DNA of 64,000 nt from Streptococcus sp. HMSC072G04 (GCF_001813295.1 NZ_KV812016.1:172369-236368), one strand, 5' to 3'; counted from the first letter of the stretch, positions 46,401 through 58,808 are shown. Notes: generated from the sequence alone by a model not told the origin. Translations and numbers: made by a program.

Positions 46401-49400
46401 ATCTAGCGGGTGTTGTTGGTGAGAACTGGAAAGGTGTCGTTGAAAAAGCTTACGTTGACGCTGAAATCACTGGGAACAAAGCCAAAGCGGCAGGTCTCGT
46501 TTATTCCTCTCAAAATGGTGGAAATAACCACACGGTCGGTAAAGAAGGGGTTCTCAGAAATTCAGTTGCTAAAGGTTCAATTGAACTGAAAGAAGCGGTT
46601 CAATCTGGTGGGTTACTGGGGACCAACTGGGCCTTGGGTGTTATTGAAGACAACATCACCATGATGAAAGTTAAAACAGGTGAGATGGTCTTTGGACACT
46701 CAGATATTGACGCTGATGATTACTTCACCTATTCAAGAACCAAGCGCAATTACAGCATGGAAGGCGTGAGTGAAGGGAAGAAATCCTTTAACAACTCCCG
46801 TAAAATCCCAAGCATCTCGCTGGCAGAAGCTGAGCAGAAAATCGAAGCAATGGGAATCACTGCTGATAAATTCACCAGCAGCAAACCGATTGAAGATACG
46901 CTCAATCACCTTGTTAACAAGGACGATCAATACAAGGCCATCACTGGTTACGATGCGACTCGTGAGCTAGCTTACCGCAATATTGCTAAATTGCAACCTT
47001 TCTACAACAAAGAATGGATTGTCGACCAAGGGAATAAACTGGCTGCAACGAGTCCTCTCTTGGCCAAGGAAGTTTTATCTGTGACCGCTATGAAGGGCAA
47101 TGATTTTGTCACTGAACTAGCTGATGCTGATCACATCCTGATCCATTATGCGGATAAGACAAAAGATATCTTTAGCATGACGCCGAAAGATTCTAAAGTC
47201 AAACAAGTCAAAGAGTACAGTGTGGCGGAGCTCGGTGAAGTGGTCTACACGCCAAATATGGTGGACAAGGACCGTAGCGATCTCATCAGTGCCATCGTAG
47301 AGAAATTAAGTCCTGTAGAATTGCAATCAGATCCAATCTACACTCACTTAGGTCGAACAGGACCTAACAAAGTCAATGCCATTAAGAACCTTTACCTCGA
47401 AGAAAGTTTCCAAGAAGTCAAGGATAATCTGACTCACTTTGTCAAACAACTGGTTGAAAACCAAGACCATCAATTAAACACAGATGAGGCTGCTAAACGT
47501 GCCCTTATCAAGAAAGTTGATGACAACAAGGCGGCCGTTCTTTTAGGGCTTTCTTACCTCAATCGCTATTACGGAGTGAAGTTCGATGATGTCAATCTTA
47601 AGCAGCTCATGTTGTTCAAGCCAGACTTCTATGGGAAGAATGTTGATGTCTTAGACCGTTTGATTGAAATTGGTTCAAAAGAAGACTACATCAAAGGAAC
47701 TCGTACCCATGATGCCTTCCGAGAAGTCGTTGCGAAGTCTACTCTTTCTAGCAACCTAAATAACTTCCTGAAGTACAATATGGACCTCTTTACAACTGAT
47801 ACAGACTTGAATGATTGGTTCATCAAAGCAACCAAAGACAATGTCTATATTGTGGAGCCTGAGACGACCAATCCAGCTTTCGCATCTGCTAAGCATAGAG
47901 CCTATGAGGGCTTAAACAATGATGTTCACGGTAAAATGATTTTGCCACTCTTGAACTTAAAAGATGCCCATATGTTCTTGATTTCAACTTACAACACCAT
48001 GGCCTATAGTTCCTTCGAGAAATATGGTAAGAACACCGAAGCGGAACGCAATGCCTTCAAAGCCGAAATTGATAAGGTGGCGAAAGGACAACAAAATTAT
48101 CTCGATTTCTGGTCACGTCTAGCAACAGATAAGGTTCGCAATCAACTCTTGAAGAGCAATAATATGGTGCCGACCCCTGTCCTTGATAACCAAAACTACA
48201 AGGGTATTAGTACAGACCGTTATGGCCACACCAACAGTGGTAAAGATGTGGCTCCAATCCGTGAATTGTATGGTCCAACCGATCGTTACCATGCGACAGA
48301 TTGGCGGATGGGAGCAGTGGCGCGAATTTACGGAAATCCATATAAAGACGATTCTGTCTTCTTCATGGTGACCGATATGATCAGTGACTTTGGGGTCTCT
48401 GCCTTCACGCATGAAACGACGCACGTCAATGACCGTATGGTTTATTTAGGTGGTTGGAGACATCGCGAAGGAACTGATATCGAAGCCTTTGCCCAAGGCA
48501 TGTTACAAACGCCATCCGTATCCAATCCAAATGGGGAATACAAGGCCTTAGGTATCAACATGGCCTATGAACGTCCAAATGATGGAAACCAATGGTACAA
48601 TACCAATCCAAATGATTTGAAGTCACGTGACGAAATTGATCGGTATATGAAAGGCTATAACGACACCCTCATGCTTCTGGATTACCTAGAAGGAGAAGCT
48701 GTCCTCAACAAAGGCAGTCAAGACTTGAACAATGCATGGTTCAAGAAGGTTGATAAACAATACCGAGGGGCTAACACCAAGAATCAATTTGATAAGGTAC
48801 GTCCTTTGAGCGATGAGGAAAAAGCGATCACCTTACATTCAGTAGATGATCTCATCACCAACAACTTCATGACCAATCGTAGTCCTGGAAATGGAGTCTA
48901 TAATCCATCTGACTTTGGCTCCGCCTATGTGACGGTACCGATGATGACAGGGATCTATGGTGGAAACACCAGTGAAGGGGCTCCTGGAGCCATGTCCTTC
49001 AAACACAATACCTTCAGACTCTGGGGTTACTATGGCTATGAAAAAGGCTTCTTAGGCTATGCTTCAAACAAGTATAAACAAGAATCCAAACAAGCAGGTC
49101 ATGCGACTCTAGGGGATGATTACATCATTCAAAAGATTTCTGATGGGAAATTCAGTACCCTTGAAGACTGGAAGAAATCCTACTTCAATGAAGTGGTAAC
49201 CAGTGCCAAAAATGGACTTCAGGCTATTGAAGTGGATGGGACTACTTATAGCTCTTATGAGGACTTAAAACAAGCCTTTGCAACTGCGGTTGAAAAAGAT
49301 CAGGCCAGTTTGAAGAATGGTTCTGTCAAATTTGACAATACCCTTGCCTTGAAAGAAAAAATCTTTAAGAAATTACTGCAACAAACAGACAGTTTCAAAA

Positions 49401-49417
49401 CGTCTATCTTTAAATAA
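43463..49417 (+). CDS. M26-like zinc metalloprotease on the cell surface (IgA1 protease / Zmp family)
   Basis: A 1984-residue surface protease. It starts with a YSIRK-type signal (YSIRKLSVGVGPVAIG, 14-29). The sortase motif LPQTG lies near the N-terminus (100-104), followed by two hydrophobic segments (about 107-122 and 133-152), the unusual layout of streptococcal IgA1 proteases. Then come a G5-type domain (about 253-318), five 27-residue repeats (338-468), further G5-like domains to about 640, a beta-helix-like region with short repeats (about 900-1060) and the peptidase domain with H1650-ETT-H1654 and Glu1674 20 residues on. That fits a gluzincin of family M26. Whether it cuts IgA1 or another host protein cannot be read from sequence; ZmpB/ZmpC-type paralogues look alike. 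Confidence 0.9.
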   Translation: MKKAKQTFEKMTKYSIRKLSVGVGPVAIGAFLLGGSLLGARPVQADQVTLPAHVHLGYVTEEELTAEEKAQVIHAIPEAYQNEDTFYLVYKKKEATQSVLPQTGSQEVALFGLSLATASFAVLLLSKKHRKKVMGVLLIGAMGQSLLLPVEVVALQNQVLRAYNQDLAIVSSKDLANGVIQIDGYDYVGYLRYPLIQKTSLQEPKAMQETKSSVEGTIKTSTGIPQVEAQARVTPEVSPAFPQVEKPSLEVSTEPVPFETVKQADPTLPKGQTKVLTAGQNGEWTLLTEVSVVDGQEVRRVVESKVTKEPVSQILAVGTKEDAQPTPQPNPSPVVTAKGTQEEGHVGEAPVQPEKPTYTGVVEDKGTQEEGHIGEAPVQPENPAYTGVVEAKGTQEEGHVGEAPVQPEKPTYTGVVESKGTQEEGHVGEASIQPENPTYTGMVEAKGTQEEGHVGEAPVQPENPTYQVTEGTVTETETVILPYETEYVTDANRYTDEESLLQKGEAGSQEIRRVYKTVNGEKIGEPLSTTTETVKAPVTEKISRGTKAIEGQKEEVAFEEIPFKTVTEQDATLLKGTERVSQAGKNGKKKITKVYKTIKGVKTTDAPTISEEVVEQAQDQIIQQGTKELDKPTLTLTNLDQEVLKRSAKATYRLDKPDGVTIKSIQAVLKKGDQVVKTLTLSETDLAAALADLDYYKDYTLATTMVYDRGNGDEEEVLKEEPLRIDLKKVEIKNIKETSLISVDDQGLETDSSLLSETPSDVKPYYLKVTTHDNKVTKLAVDKIEEVTVDGATLYKVTAKAPDLVQRTGDNQFNENYVHYIAKPKAHEGDVYYNFNELVKAMQANPTGTFKLGSNMNAANVQPAGKSYVTNAFKGILESTDGNTFAIHNITRPLFGNIEGGSVKNLLLENVNIDLPGTDRVAPIAGVIKNNATVENVKVTGSVVGNNDVAGIVNKIDGSGKVSNVAFIGKLHAAGNKGGYLAGVVGENWKGVVEKAYVDAEITGNKAKAAGLVYSSQNGGNNHTVGKEGVLRNSVAKGSIELKEAVQSGGLLGTNWALGVIEDNITMMKVKTGEMVFGHSDIDADDYFTYSRTKRNYSMEGVSEGKKSFNNSRKIPSISLAEAEQKIEAMGITADKFTSSKPIEDTLNHLVNKDDQYKAITGYDATRELAYRNIAKLQPFYNKEWIVDQGNKLAATSPLLAKEVLSVTAMKGNDFVTELADADHILIHYADKTKDIFSMTPKDSKVKQVKEYSVAELGEVVYTPNMVDKDRSDLISAIVEKLSPVELQSDPIYTHLGRTGPNKVNAIKNLYLEESFQEVKDNLTHFVKQLVENQDHQLNTDEAAKRALIKKVDDNKAAVLLGLSYLNRYYGVKFDDVNLKQLMLFKPDFYGKNVDVLDRLIEIGSKEDYIKGTRTHDAFREVVAKSTLSSNLNNFLKYNMDLFTTDTDLNDWFIKATKDNVYIVEPETTNPAFASAKHRAYEGLNNDVHGKMILPLLNLKDAHMFLISTYNTMAYSSFEKYGKNTEAERNAFKAEIDKVAKGQQNYLDFWSRLATDKVRNQLLKSNNMVPTPVLDNQNYKGISTDRYGHTNSGKDVAPIRELYGPTDRYHATDWRMGAVARIYGNPYKDDSVFFMVTDMISDFGVSAFTHETTHVNDRMVYLGGWRHREGTDIEAFAQGMLQTPSVSNPNGEYKALGINMAYERPNDGNQWYNTNPNDLKSRDEIDRYMKGYNDTLMLLDYLEGEAVLNKGSQDLNNAWFKKVDKQYRGANTKNQFDKVRPLSDEEKAITLHSVDDLITNNFMTNRSPGNGVYNPSDFGSAYVTVPMMTGIYGGNTSEGAPGAMSFKHNTFRLWGYYGYEKGFLGYASNKYKQESKQAGHATLGDDYIIQKISDGKFSTLEDWKKSYFNEVVTSAKNGLQAIEVDGTTYSSYEDLKQAFATAVEKDQASLKNGSVKFDNTLALKEKIFKKLLQQTDSFKTSIFK
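44474..44866 (+). repeat. Five tandem 81-bp repeats in the protease gene
   Basis: The units start at 44474, 44555, 44636, 44717 and 44798, the last one being cut short after PTY. Each encodes KGTQEEGH[V/I]GEA followed by a QPE[K/N]P-TYTG segment. Unit identity at DNA level is high, with scattered third-position changes. Copy number could vary by slippage or recombination in steps of 27 residues without a frameshift. Confidence 0.93.
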
Positions 49418-49424
49418 TCGAATT

Positions 49425-49455
49425 CTCTCATCTGCTGAGCAGGTGAGAGTTTTTT
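49425..49455 (+). terminator. Intrinsic terminator of the surface protease gene
   Basis: CTCTCA-CTGC pairs with GCAG-TGAGAG (one internal mismatch pair), followed by six T. Confidence 0.88.
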
Positions 49456-49555
49456 AGAAGAAAAAATGAATAGAGGTGGACAAAGCGTCTAAAAATTAAA
49501 AGAAATCAATCGTAGATAGGAAAAATTATCATATTAAAAAAATAACGTAATTTCA

Positions 49556-49569
49556 CTAAAACGCTTACT
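49556..49569 (+). promoter_or_regulatory. Weak cre-like site before the ATP synthase operon
   Basis: CTAAAACGCTTACT fits the cre core (11 of 14 consensus positions) and lies 14 bases upstream of the -35 element. Confidence 0.35.
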
Positions 49570-49583
49570 TTTATAGGAAATAT

Positions 49584-49612
49584 TTGACTATTATATCTTT
49601 TAGGAGTAAACT
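49584..49612 (+). promoter_or_regulatory. Promoter of atpEBFHAGDC
   Basis: TTGACT (49584-49589) and TAAACT (49607-49612) are 17 bases apart, with two AGGAG-type sites before atpE. Confidence 0.75.
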
Positions 49613-49645
49613 AAGGAGGTAAAATTTATAAAAGGAGAATTCATC

Positions 49646-49846
49646 ATGAATTTAACATTTTTAGGTCTTTGTTTAGCCTGTTTTGGTGTATCACTGGCAG
49701 AAGGTTTGATGATGAGTAGCTTATTGAAATCTGCGTCTCGTCAACCAGAAATTATCGGTCAATTGCGTAGCCTCTTGATTCTTGGTGTTGCCTTTGTCGA
49801 AGGTACTTTCTTCGTAACCTTGGTTATGGCCTTTATTATCAAATAG
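49646..49846 (+). CDS. atpE: ATP synthase F0 subunit c
   Basis: Proton-carrying ring subunit, 66 residues, made of two membrane helices joined by a polar loop ([13 protein letters not shown]). The essential carboxylate is Glu52 in AFVEGTFF on the second helix. The short length and the gene order c before a are typical of streptococci. A strong AAAAGGAGAA site fits the need for many copies per complex. Confidence 0.95.
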   Translation: MNLTFLGLCLACFGVSLAEGLMMSSLLKSASRQPEIIGQLRSLLILGVAFVEGTFFVTLVMAFIIK

Positions 49847-49879
49847 ACGCTTCTATTTTAGAAAAGGAGGTGTCAAACC

Positions 49880-50593
49880 TTGGAAGAAAGTATCAATCCA
49901 ACGATTACTCTTGGACCTGTATCTTTTAATTTGACCCTACTTGCTATGACCCTGATTTCTGTTTTCGCCGTTTTTGGCTTCATTTATTGGGCCAGTCGAA
50001 AAATGTCGATCCGACCAAAAGGCAAACAAAATGTGCTGGAATACGCATATGACTTTGTCGTAGGCTTTACAAAAGGAAATATTGGGGAACATTACATAAA
50101 GGACTATTCCTTGTTCTTGTTTGTTCTTTTCCTCTTTCTTTTAGTAGCCAATAACATTGGATTGATGGCTAAAATCGAAACGACCAATGGTTACAATTTG
50201 TGGACATCACCAACCGCTAACCTGGGTTATGACTTTGCCTTTTCATTTTTGATCACCTTAATCGCCCATGTAGAAGGAATTCGCAGACGTGGTGTGAAGG
50301 AATATTTAAAGGCTTTTGTGACACCCGGATTTATGACCCCCATGAATATTTTGGAAGAATTAACGAACTTTGCCTCCTTGGCACTTCGGATCTTCGGAAA
50401 TATCTTTGCGGGTGAGGTACTAGCAAGCTTGCTTGTGACTTTGTCGCATCAAGCTGTTTATTGGTATCCATTTGCCTTTATTGGAAGCATGGCGTGGACA
50501 GCGTTTTCGATTTTCATTTCATGTATCCAAGCCTATGTGTTTACCATGTTGTCATCAATTTATATTGGTAAGAAAATTAATGGTGAAGAGTAA
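49880..50593 (+). CDS. atpB: ATP synthase F0 subunit a
   Basis: Stator channel subunit, 237 residues with about six membrane helices. The essential Arg lies in [23 protein letters not shown] on the fourth or fifth helix. The start is a TTG at 49880, chosen because AAAAGGAGG lies 9 bases upstream and no ATG is near. It is 33 bases after atpE. Confidence 0.95.
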   Translation: MEESINPTITLGPVSFNLTLLAMTLISVFAVFGFIYWASRKMSIRPKGKQNVLEYAYDFVVGFTKGNIGEHYIKDYSLFLFVLFLFLLVANNIGLMAKIETTNGYNLWTSPTANLGYDFAFSFLITLIAHVEGIRRRGVKEYLKAFVTPGFMTPMNILEELTNFASLALRIFGNIFAGEVLASLLVTLSHQAVYWYPFAFIGSMAWTAFSIFISCIQAYVFTMLSSIYIGKKINGEE

Positions 50594-50612
50594 GTAGAGG
50601 AGGAGTAGAAGA

Positions 50613-51107
50613 ATGCATGTATCAATGAGTGAAATTATTGGTAACTTTATTCTCATTGCTGGTTCCTTCCTATTATTAATCTTTTTAATAAAGAAATTTG
50701 CATGGAACAATATCAATGGAATTTTAGAAGCGCGTGCCAAAAAGATTACAGATGATATTGATGGAGCAGAATCAGCTCGTCAAAAAGCTGAGGAACTAGC
50801 AAGTAAACGTGAAGAAGAGTTGGCAGGTAGCCGCAAAGAAGCTGCGTCTATCGTCGAAAATGCAAAGGAAACTGCAGAAAAGAATAAATCTCAGATCCTT
50901 TCAGAAGCCACTCAAGAAGCAGTACGTTTGAAAGAAAAAGTGCAACAAGAAATTGCGCATAACAAAGAAGAAGCATTGAACAGTATCAAAGGTGATGTGG
51001 CAGATCTCACTGTCAATCTTGCCAGCAAATTGTTGAGCCAACAGCTGGATGCTGAAGGTCAACGCCAACTGATCGATCGCTATCTTGATGAATTAGGAGA
51101 AGCCTAA
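50613..51107 (+). CDS. atpF: ATP synthase F0 subunit b
   Basis: Peripheral stalk subunit, 164 residues: one N-terminal membrane helix (about 10-28) and a long charged coiled coil (from about 35) ending in a delta-binding part. The ATG at 50613 follows GAGGAGTAGAAG; a second ATG four codons on (MSEIIG) is also possible. Its TAA overlaps the atpH ATG by one base. Confidence 0.93.
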   Translation: MHVSMSEIIGNFILIAGSFLLLIFLIKKFAWNNINGILEARAKKITDDIDGAESARQKAEELASKREEELAGSRKEAASIVENAKETAEKNKSQILSEATQEAVRLKEKVQQEIAHNKEEALNSIKGDVADLTVNLASKLLSQQLDAEGQRQLIDRYLDELGEA

Positions 51108-51643
51108 TGGACAAAAAGCAACTGATGGTGATTGAGAAATATACCCAGCCTTTTGTTCAATTGGTCTTTGAAAAAGGAGAACAAGACCTAGTCTTTGAAA
51201 AATTGACCCAAATCAAGGGTATTTTTGAAGAGACTGGACTTGCTAACTTCTTAGCTCATATCGGTGTAGAGGATGAAGAGAAAGCAAAAAGTCTCAGACT
51301 TTTTCAACCCTCGGATTCACAATTACTCGACCATTTGATTGAAGTGGTTATTCTCAATCATCGTGAAGCCTTATTTTATGACATTGTAACGATTTGTTTG
51401 GATCAGATTCAACTGTTGAGCAACGCTTTTGTCGTCACTGTTACGACGGTTGCTGGTTTGGATCCTGTTCAAGAGCAAAAGCTAATCCCCATTATCGAAA
51501 GAAAATTTGGGATTCAAGTTCGCTCGATCCAACAAAAGATCGATCCAGATTTAATTGGTGGCTTTGTCGTGACAGCCAATCATAAAACGTTGGATACCAG
51601 TCTCAAACACCAATTGCAAGTTATAAAATCTAAATTGAAATAG
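51107..51643 (+). CDS. atpH: ATP synthase F1 subunit delta
   Basis: Connects the F1 head to the b-subunit stalk. The 178-residue protein has the usual helical N-terminal domain and a C-terminal block IQQKIDPDLIGGFVVTANHKTLDTSLKHQL that marks the family. It is translationally coupled to atpF. Confidence 0.94.
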   Translation: MDKKQLMVIEKYTQPFVQLVFEKGEQDLVFEKLTQIKGIFEETGLANFLAHIGVEDEEKAKSLRLFQPSDSQLLDHLIEVVILNHREALFYDIVTICLDQIQLLSNAFVVTVTTVAGLDPVQEQKLIPIIERKFGIQVRSIQQKIDPDLIGGFVVTANHKTLDTSLKHQLQVIKSKLK

Positions 51644-51655
51644 AAAGTGGTGTGA

Positions 51656-53164
<1,509 letters not shown>

Positions 53165-53179
53165 AAATAGGAGTGGAAG

Positions 53180-54061
53180 ATGGCAGTTTCATTAAATGAT
53201 ATTAAAAATAAAATTGCATCCACAAAAAACACCAGTCAAATCACCAATGCCATGCAGATGGTGTCCGCTGCCAAACTTGGTAAATCTGAGCAGGCAGCCA
53301 AGGATTTTCAGGTTTATGCTGCTAAGGTTCGTAAGCTCTTAACAGACTTGCTCCATGGACATGAAACAGAAAATACCAAGTCCCATCCGATGTTGGTGAG
53401 TCGCCCGGTAAAAAAGACAGCTTATATCGTGATTACATCCGATCGTGGTTTGGTTGGAGGTTACAATGCCTCCATCCTTAAAACCATGATGGAAATGAAG
53501 GCAGAATACCATCCAACTGGAGATGACTTTGAAGTGATCTGTATTGGAAGCGTCGGTGCGGATTTCTTCCGTGCCCGTGGGATTCAGCCGGTTTATGAAT
53601 TGCGTGGTTTGCCTGATCATCCTAGCTTTAAGGAAGTTCGCAAGATCATTTCGAAAACAGTCCAAATGTATCAGGAAGGCTTGTTTGATGAGTTGTACGT
53701 CTGTTACAACCACCACGTCAACAGTTTGACGAGTCAAATGCGGGTGGAACAAATGCTTCCAATTATTGATTTGGACCCAAATGAAGCGGATGAGGACTAT
53801 GTATTGAATCTAGAATTGGAATCTAGTCGAGATGCCATTTTGGATCAATTGCTTCCTCAATTTGCTGAAAGCATGATCTATGGTGCCATTATTGATGCTA
53901 AAACAGCTGAAAATGCTGCTGGGATGATGGCCATGCAAACTGCAACAGACAATGCCAAGAAAGTCATTGATGAATTAACGATTCAATACAACCGTGCTCG
54001 TCAAGCAGCGATTACACAAGAAATTACTGAAATCGTTGCTGGTGCTAGCGCCCTTGAATAG
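53180..54061 (+). CDS. atpG: ATP synthase F1 subunit gamma
   Basis: Rotor shaft subunit, 293 residues. N-terminal helix with [31 protein letters not shown], central Rossmann-like part ([13 protein letters not shown]) and C-terminal helix with [34 protein letters not shown]. An 85-base gap before atpD holds a hairpin. Confidence 0.96.
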   Translation: MAVSLNDIKNKIASTKNTSQITNAMQMVSAAKLGKSEQAAKDFQVYAAKVRKLLTDLLHGHETENTKSHPMLVSRPVKKTAYIVITSDRGLVGGYNASILKTMMEMKAEYHPTGDDFEVICIGSVGADFFRARGIQPVYELRGLPDHPSFKEVRKIISKTVQMYQEGLFDELYVCYNHHVNSLTSQMRVEQMLPIIDLDPNEADEDYVLNLELESSRDAILDQLLPQFAESMIYGAIIDAKTAENAAGMMAMQTATDNAKKVIDELTIQYNRARQAAITQEITEIVAGASALE

Positions 54062-54094
54062 TTGTCGGATACAATTTTATATACAAAAACAGAT

Positions 54095-54116
54095 GCTCGA
54101 AAGAGAACTTTTGAGC
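54095..54116 (+). repeat. Hairpin between atpG and atpD
   Basis: GCTCGAAAG pairs with CTTTTGAGC (one G-T) around a 4-base loop. No T run follows, so it is more likely an mRNA processing or stability element than a terminator. Confidence 0.55.
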
Positions 54117-54137
54117 AGTAGAAATTACTTAGAATAG

Positions 54138-55553
<1,416 letters not shown>

Positions 55554-55566
55554 GAAGAGGTGAAAG

Positions 55567-55986
55567 ATGAGTCAAATGAACGTCCAAATCGTTACACCGG
55601 ATGGACTGGTTTATGATCATCATGCCGCATTTGTATCTGTCAAGACAATTGATGGTGAATTAGGGATTTTACCTCATCATATCAATACCATTGCGGTTTT
55701 GGCTGTAGACCAAGTAAAGGTTCGTCGTGTCGACGATGACAAACATATTGATTGGATTGCAGTCAATGGTGGGATTATCGAAGTAGCTGATAATGTCATT
55801 ACCATTGTTGCCGATTCTGCCGAACGTGCTCGAGATATCGACATTAGTCGTGCAGAACGTGCCAAACTGCGAGCTGAAAAAGCGATTGAAGAAGCCAAAG
55901 ATCAGCATTCGGTTGATATGGAACGTCGTGCTAAAATTGCTCTTCAACGCGCCATTAACCGGATTAATGTCGGAAATCGTTTATAA
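55567..55986 (+). CDS. atpC: ATP synthase F1 subunit epsilon
   Basis: Rotor subunit that also inhibits the idle enzyme, 139 residues. N-terminal beta sandwich ([33 protein letters not shown]) and C-terminal two-helix hairpin ([17 protein letters not shown]). It lies 13 bases after atpD and ends the operon before a terminator. Confidence 0.96.
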   Translation: MSQMNVQIVTPDGLVYDHHAAFVSVKTIDGELGILPHHINTIAVLAVDQVKVRRVDDDKHIDWIAVNGGIIEVADNVITIVADSAERARDIDISRAERAKLRAEKAIEEAKDQHSVDMERRAKIALQRAINRINVGNRL

Positions 55987-55993
55987 GATATTC

Positions 55994-56028
55994 AAATAAG
56001 GTGGAGGTTTTGTCCTCACCTTATTTTT
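55994..56028 (+). terminator. Intrinsic terminator of the ATP synthase operon
   Basis: AATAAGGTG-AGG pairs with CCT-CACCTTATT around a short loop, followed by T. Confidence 0.88.
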
Positions 56029-56067
56029 GTTGGGCGAGAAGCAAAAGAAGAAAGTAAGGAACAAATA

Positions 56068-56076
56068 TGGTATAAT
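56068..56076 (+). promoter_or_regulatory. Extended -10 promoter of the DUF1146 gene
   Basis: TGG-TATAAT (TATAAT at 56071-56076). The ATG begins 6 bases later, which leaves no room for a leader. Confidence 0.75.
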
Positions 56077-56082
56077 AGCTGT

Positions 56083-56313
56083 ATGATTCAAATGATTTTT
56101 AATCTTTCAAGCCATCTATTGTTTATCTTTTTTGCCTATTACCTATTGTTGAACCTGGTTCAATGGGAAAAGTTTTTAAAAGTAAGTGCTGAAAATGCGG
56201 TTAAAATCCGTTTTTTGATCTTGATGATCAGCGTCGGAATAGGCTATCTAGCCAGCTCATTTTTTATCAGTGTCTATGAGATGAGTCGGCAGATTTTTAT
56301 TGGCCAATTCTAG
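56083..56313 (+). CDS. DUF1146 family membrane protein
   Basis: A 76-residue protein with two membrane segments (about 5-26 and 46-64) of the DUF1146 (YwzB-like) family, which is regularly found next to murA and the atp operon in Firmicutes. Role unknown. The start ATG follows the -10 element by 6 bases without a ribosome site, so the mRNA is probably leaderless. Confidence 0.82.
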   Translation: MIQMIFNLSSHLLFIFFAYYLLLNLVQWEKFLKVSAENAVKIRFLILMISVGIGYLASSFFISVYEMSRQIFIGQF

Positions 56314-56332
56314 CCACATTTTATAAAAAATA

Positions 56333-56341
56333 TGGTATGAT
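56333..56341 (+). promoter_or_regulatory. Extended -10 promoter of murA
   Basis: TGG-TATGAT (TATGAT at 56336-56341), 38 bases before the start. Confidence 0.55.
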
Positions 56342-56379
56342 AGAAAGCGTGACTTTAAGAAATTGGAGAACAATCCCGT

Positions 56380-57663
56380 ATGGAAAAAATAATCGTTAAT
56401 GGTGGTCATAATCGACTGGTTGGAACCGTCAAAATCGAAGGAGCAAAAAATGCTGTCCTTCCTCTTCTTGCTGCAACCGTTCTAGCAAGCGAGGGCGTGA
56501 CAACCTTGAAAAATGTACCTGTTTTATCAGATGTCTTTACAATGAACAATGTTGTTCGTGGGTTGAATGCACAAGTAACCTTCAATGAAGAAGACAATAC
56601 GGTTGTCGTAGATGCGCAAGCAAAATTATCAGAGGAAGCACCTTATAAGTATGTGAGCAAGATGCGTGCTTCTATCGTTGTCCTAGGTCCTGTCTTGGCA
56701 CGCAATGGCCATGCCAAAGTTTCCATGCCTGGAGGCTGTACGATCGGTAGTCGTCCGATTGACCTCCACCTGAAAGGTCTGGAAGCTATGGGAGCTGAAA
56801 TTACCCAAACAGCCGGCTATATTGAAGCAAAAGCAGATCGTCTCAAGGGAGCACACATCTATATGGACTTTCCATCAGTAGGGGCGACACAAAATATTAT
56901 GATGGCGGCAACCTTGGCAGATGGAGTTACTGTGATTGAAAATGCAGCTCGGGAACCTGAAATTGTTGACCTAGCACTCTTGCTGAATAAAATGGGGGCT
57001 AATGTTAAGGGGGCAGGAACTGAGACCTTGACCATTGTTGGTGTGGAGAGCTTGCATGGGGCAAACCACAATGTTGTGCAAGACCGCATCGAGGCCGGAA
57101 CCTTTATGATTGGGGCAGCCATGACTGGTGGAGATGTCTTGATCGAAGATGCCATTTGGGAACACAACCGTCCGCTTCTATCTAAGATGCAGGAGATGGG
57201 TGTAACGGTAACCGAAGAAGAAAATGGCATTCGGATTCAGTCGGATATCAGTAAGCTCCGTCCAGTGACCGTTAAAACTCTTCCCTACCCAGGATTCCCA
57301 ACCGATATGCAGGCTCAATTCACAGCCTTGATGGCCATGGCTAAAGGTGAGTCTACCATGATTGAAACGGTCTTTGAGAATCGCTTCCAGCATTTGGAAG
57401 AAATGCGTCGGATGGGCGTTCACTCGGATATTATGCGGGATACAGCTCGTATCGTTGGAGGGGAAAGCTTCCAAGGTGCAGAGGTCATGTCGACAGATTT
57501 ACGAGCAAGTGCAACCTTGGTCTTGATGGGCTTGGTAGCAGAAGGAGAGACGAAAGTCAGCAAATTAAGTCACTTAGATCGTGGTTATTATCAATTCCAT
57601 GAGAAATTGGTGGCACTAGGTGCAGACGTGAAACGTGTAGAGGAAGAAGACGATGAAAACTAA
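56380..57663 (+). CDS. murA: UDP-N-acetylglucosamine 1-carboxyvinyltransferase
   Basis: First committed step of peptidoglycan synthesis; adds enolpyruvate to UDP-GlcNAc. Cys120 in [18 protein letters not shown] is the residue attacked by fosfomycin. N-terminal [16 protein letters not shown] and C-terminal [17 protein letters not shown] blocks are typical. The 427-residue length is normal. Low-GC bacteria usually carry two murA genes; the atp/DUF1146/epuA/endA context points to the murA1-type copy. It overlaps epuA by 11 bases. Confidence 0.97.
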   Translation: MEKIIVNGGHNRLVGTVKIEGAKNAVLPLLAATVLASEGVTTLKNVPVLSDVFTMNNVVRGLNAQVTFNEEDNTVVVDAQAKLSEEAPYKYVSKMRASIVVLGPVLARNGHAKVSMPGGCTIGSRPIDLHLKGLEAMGAEITQTAGYIEAKADRLKGAHIYMDFPSVGATQNIMMAATLADGVTVIENAAREPEIVDLALLLNKMGANVKGAGTETLTIVGVESLHGANHNVVQDRIEAGTFMIGAAMTGGDVLIEDAIWEHNRPLLSKMQEMGVTVTEEENGIRIQSDISKLRPVTVKTLPYPGFPTDMQAQFTALMAMAKGESTMIETVFENRFQHLEEMRRMGVHSDIMRDTARIVGGESFQGAEVMSTDLRASATLVLMGLVAEGETKVSKLSHLDRGYYQFHEKLVALGADVKRVEEEDDEN

Positions 57664-57841
57664 TCTTCGCTATGTTGGAAAACAGCTAGGAATTGTCCTC
57701 CTGTTGGCTGTGATTGGAATCATCATTTTTGCAGTTGGTTTGGTCATTGGTTATGGAGTGATTGGAGATGGAAAAAATCCATGGTCCATTCTCTCTCCGG
57801 ACACTTGGTCAGAGATCATTGGAAAACTAACAGGCAAATAA
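57653..57841 (+). CDS. epuA: EpuA family small membrane protein
   Basis: A 62-residue protein with one membrane segment (about 12-34) and a short C-terminal tail with [17 protein letters not shown], which is the EpuA pattern. Databases often label this family as an RNA polymerase beta-subunit-like protein because it can be fused or similar to such a domain; the role is not known. It overlaps murA and stands directly before endA, as in pneumococcus, where the gene name comes from this position. Confidence 0.85.
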   Translation: MKTNLRYVGKQLGIVLLLAVIGIIIFAVGLVIGYGVIGDGKNPWSILSPDTWSEIIGKLTGK

Positions 57842-57868
57842 GCTTTTAACTAAAATTGAGTAAAAAGG

Positions 57869-57914
57869 AGAGCAGCGAATCGAGTCAGTGACCCATCTAG
57901 CGCTGCTCTTTTTT
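57869..57914 (+). terminator. Intrinsic terminator of murA-epuA
   Basis: AGAGCAGCG pairs with CGCTGCTCT across a 23-base loop, followed by five T. The T run adjoins the endA ribosome site (GGAGAG). Confidence 0.85.
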
Positions 57915-57924
57915 GGAGAGATGT

Positions 57925-58764
57925 ATGGCAAAACAAACAGTAAGCAAACGAACCAAACAAACCCTAGCAGGTTTTGTGGTGGCAACGGCCCTAGCTATTG
58001 GGGGCTATTATTTCAATCAACCGACGGTAAAAGAAGCGACAGATCAGGTTGTTTCGGTGGTGACTAGTAGCCAACAAGAAACACCTAGTAAAGAGTTAGC
58101 TAGCTCTGTACTAACGAAATCTGCTCGTTCACAATTAGGAAATGACTTGGAATGGAATGGTGCTGGAGCCTTTGTAGTTAAGGGAAATCGAACAGATCTG
58201 GATGCCAGTGTGGCTAGTCAACCCTATGCGGATAACAAGACAAAAGAAGTCAATGGAAAGACTGTGCCTACGGTTGCCAATGCCATCATGACCAAAGCGA
58301 CTCGCCAGTACAGAGATCGAGATGCAACAGGTAGTGGCCTAACCGATTGGAAACCAGCAGGTTGGAATCAGGTCCACAATCTATCCGGTGAGTATGACCA
58401 TGCTGTGGATCGGGGCCACCTATTGGGCTACGCCTTGATCGGTAATCTCAAAGGTTTTGATGCTTCGACGAGCAATCCCAAAAATATCGCTGTGCAAACG
58501 GCTTGGTCCAATCAAGCCAATGACCCTCATTCCACCGGTCAAAACTACTACGAGACCCTGGTTCGAAAAGCACTGGATAAGAACAAGCGGATCCGCTATC
58601 GGGTGACCTTGATCTACAACCAGCCGAAAGATTTGATTCCATTAGGTTCTCAGATCGAAGCCAAATCAAGTGATGGGACCCTTGAGTTCAATGTTTTTGT
58701 TCCTAATGTTCAAAGTGGGATTAGCCTGGATTATCGGACAGGCAAAGTAACCGTTCATCAATAA
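57925..58764 (+). CDS. endA: DNA-entry nuclease EndA
   Basis: Membrane-bound nuclease that degrades one strand of incoming DNA during transformation. Membrane anchor at about 14-30, then the beta-beta-alpha metal nuclease domain with D162-R-G-H165 (catalytic His165) and the Asn/metal region [17 protein letters not shown]. The frame can begin at TTG 57913, but that part lies in the terminator T run; ATG 57925 ([10 protein letters not shown], 279 residues) fits GGAGAG. No ComX box is seen in front of it. Confidence 0.93.
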   Translation: MAKQTVSKRTKQTLAGFVVATALAIGGYYFNQPTVKEATDQVVSVVTSSQQETPSKELASSVLTKSARSQLGNDLEWNGAGAFVVKGNRTDLDASVASQPYADNKTKEVNGKTVPTVANAIMTKATRQYRDRDATGSGLTDWKPAGWNQVHNLSGEYDHAVDRGHLLGYALIGNLKGFDASTSNPKNIAVQTAWSNQANDPHSTGQNYYETLVRKALDKNKRIRYRVTLIYNQPKDLIPLGSQIEAKSSDGTLEFNVFVPNVQSGISLDYRTGKVTVHQ

Positions 58765-58781
58765 GCTGGAAAGCATGGCTA

Positions 58782-58798
58782 TTTAAGTTATTTTTAAG
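58782..58798 (+). promoter_or_regulatory. CiaR-type box of the matrixin-like protease gene
   Basis: TTTAAG-TTATT-TTTAAG is a perfect match to the CiaR direct repeat (TTTAAG-N5-TTTAAG). It ends 10 bases before a TACAAT -10 (58809-58814), the spacing known for CiaR-activated promoters in pneumococcus. Confidence 0.8.
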
Positions 58799-58808
58799 AA
58801 TGGGGTGT

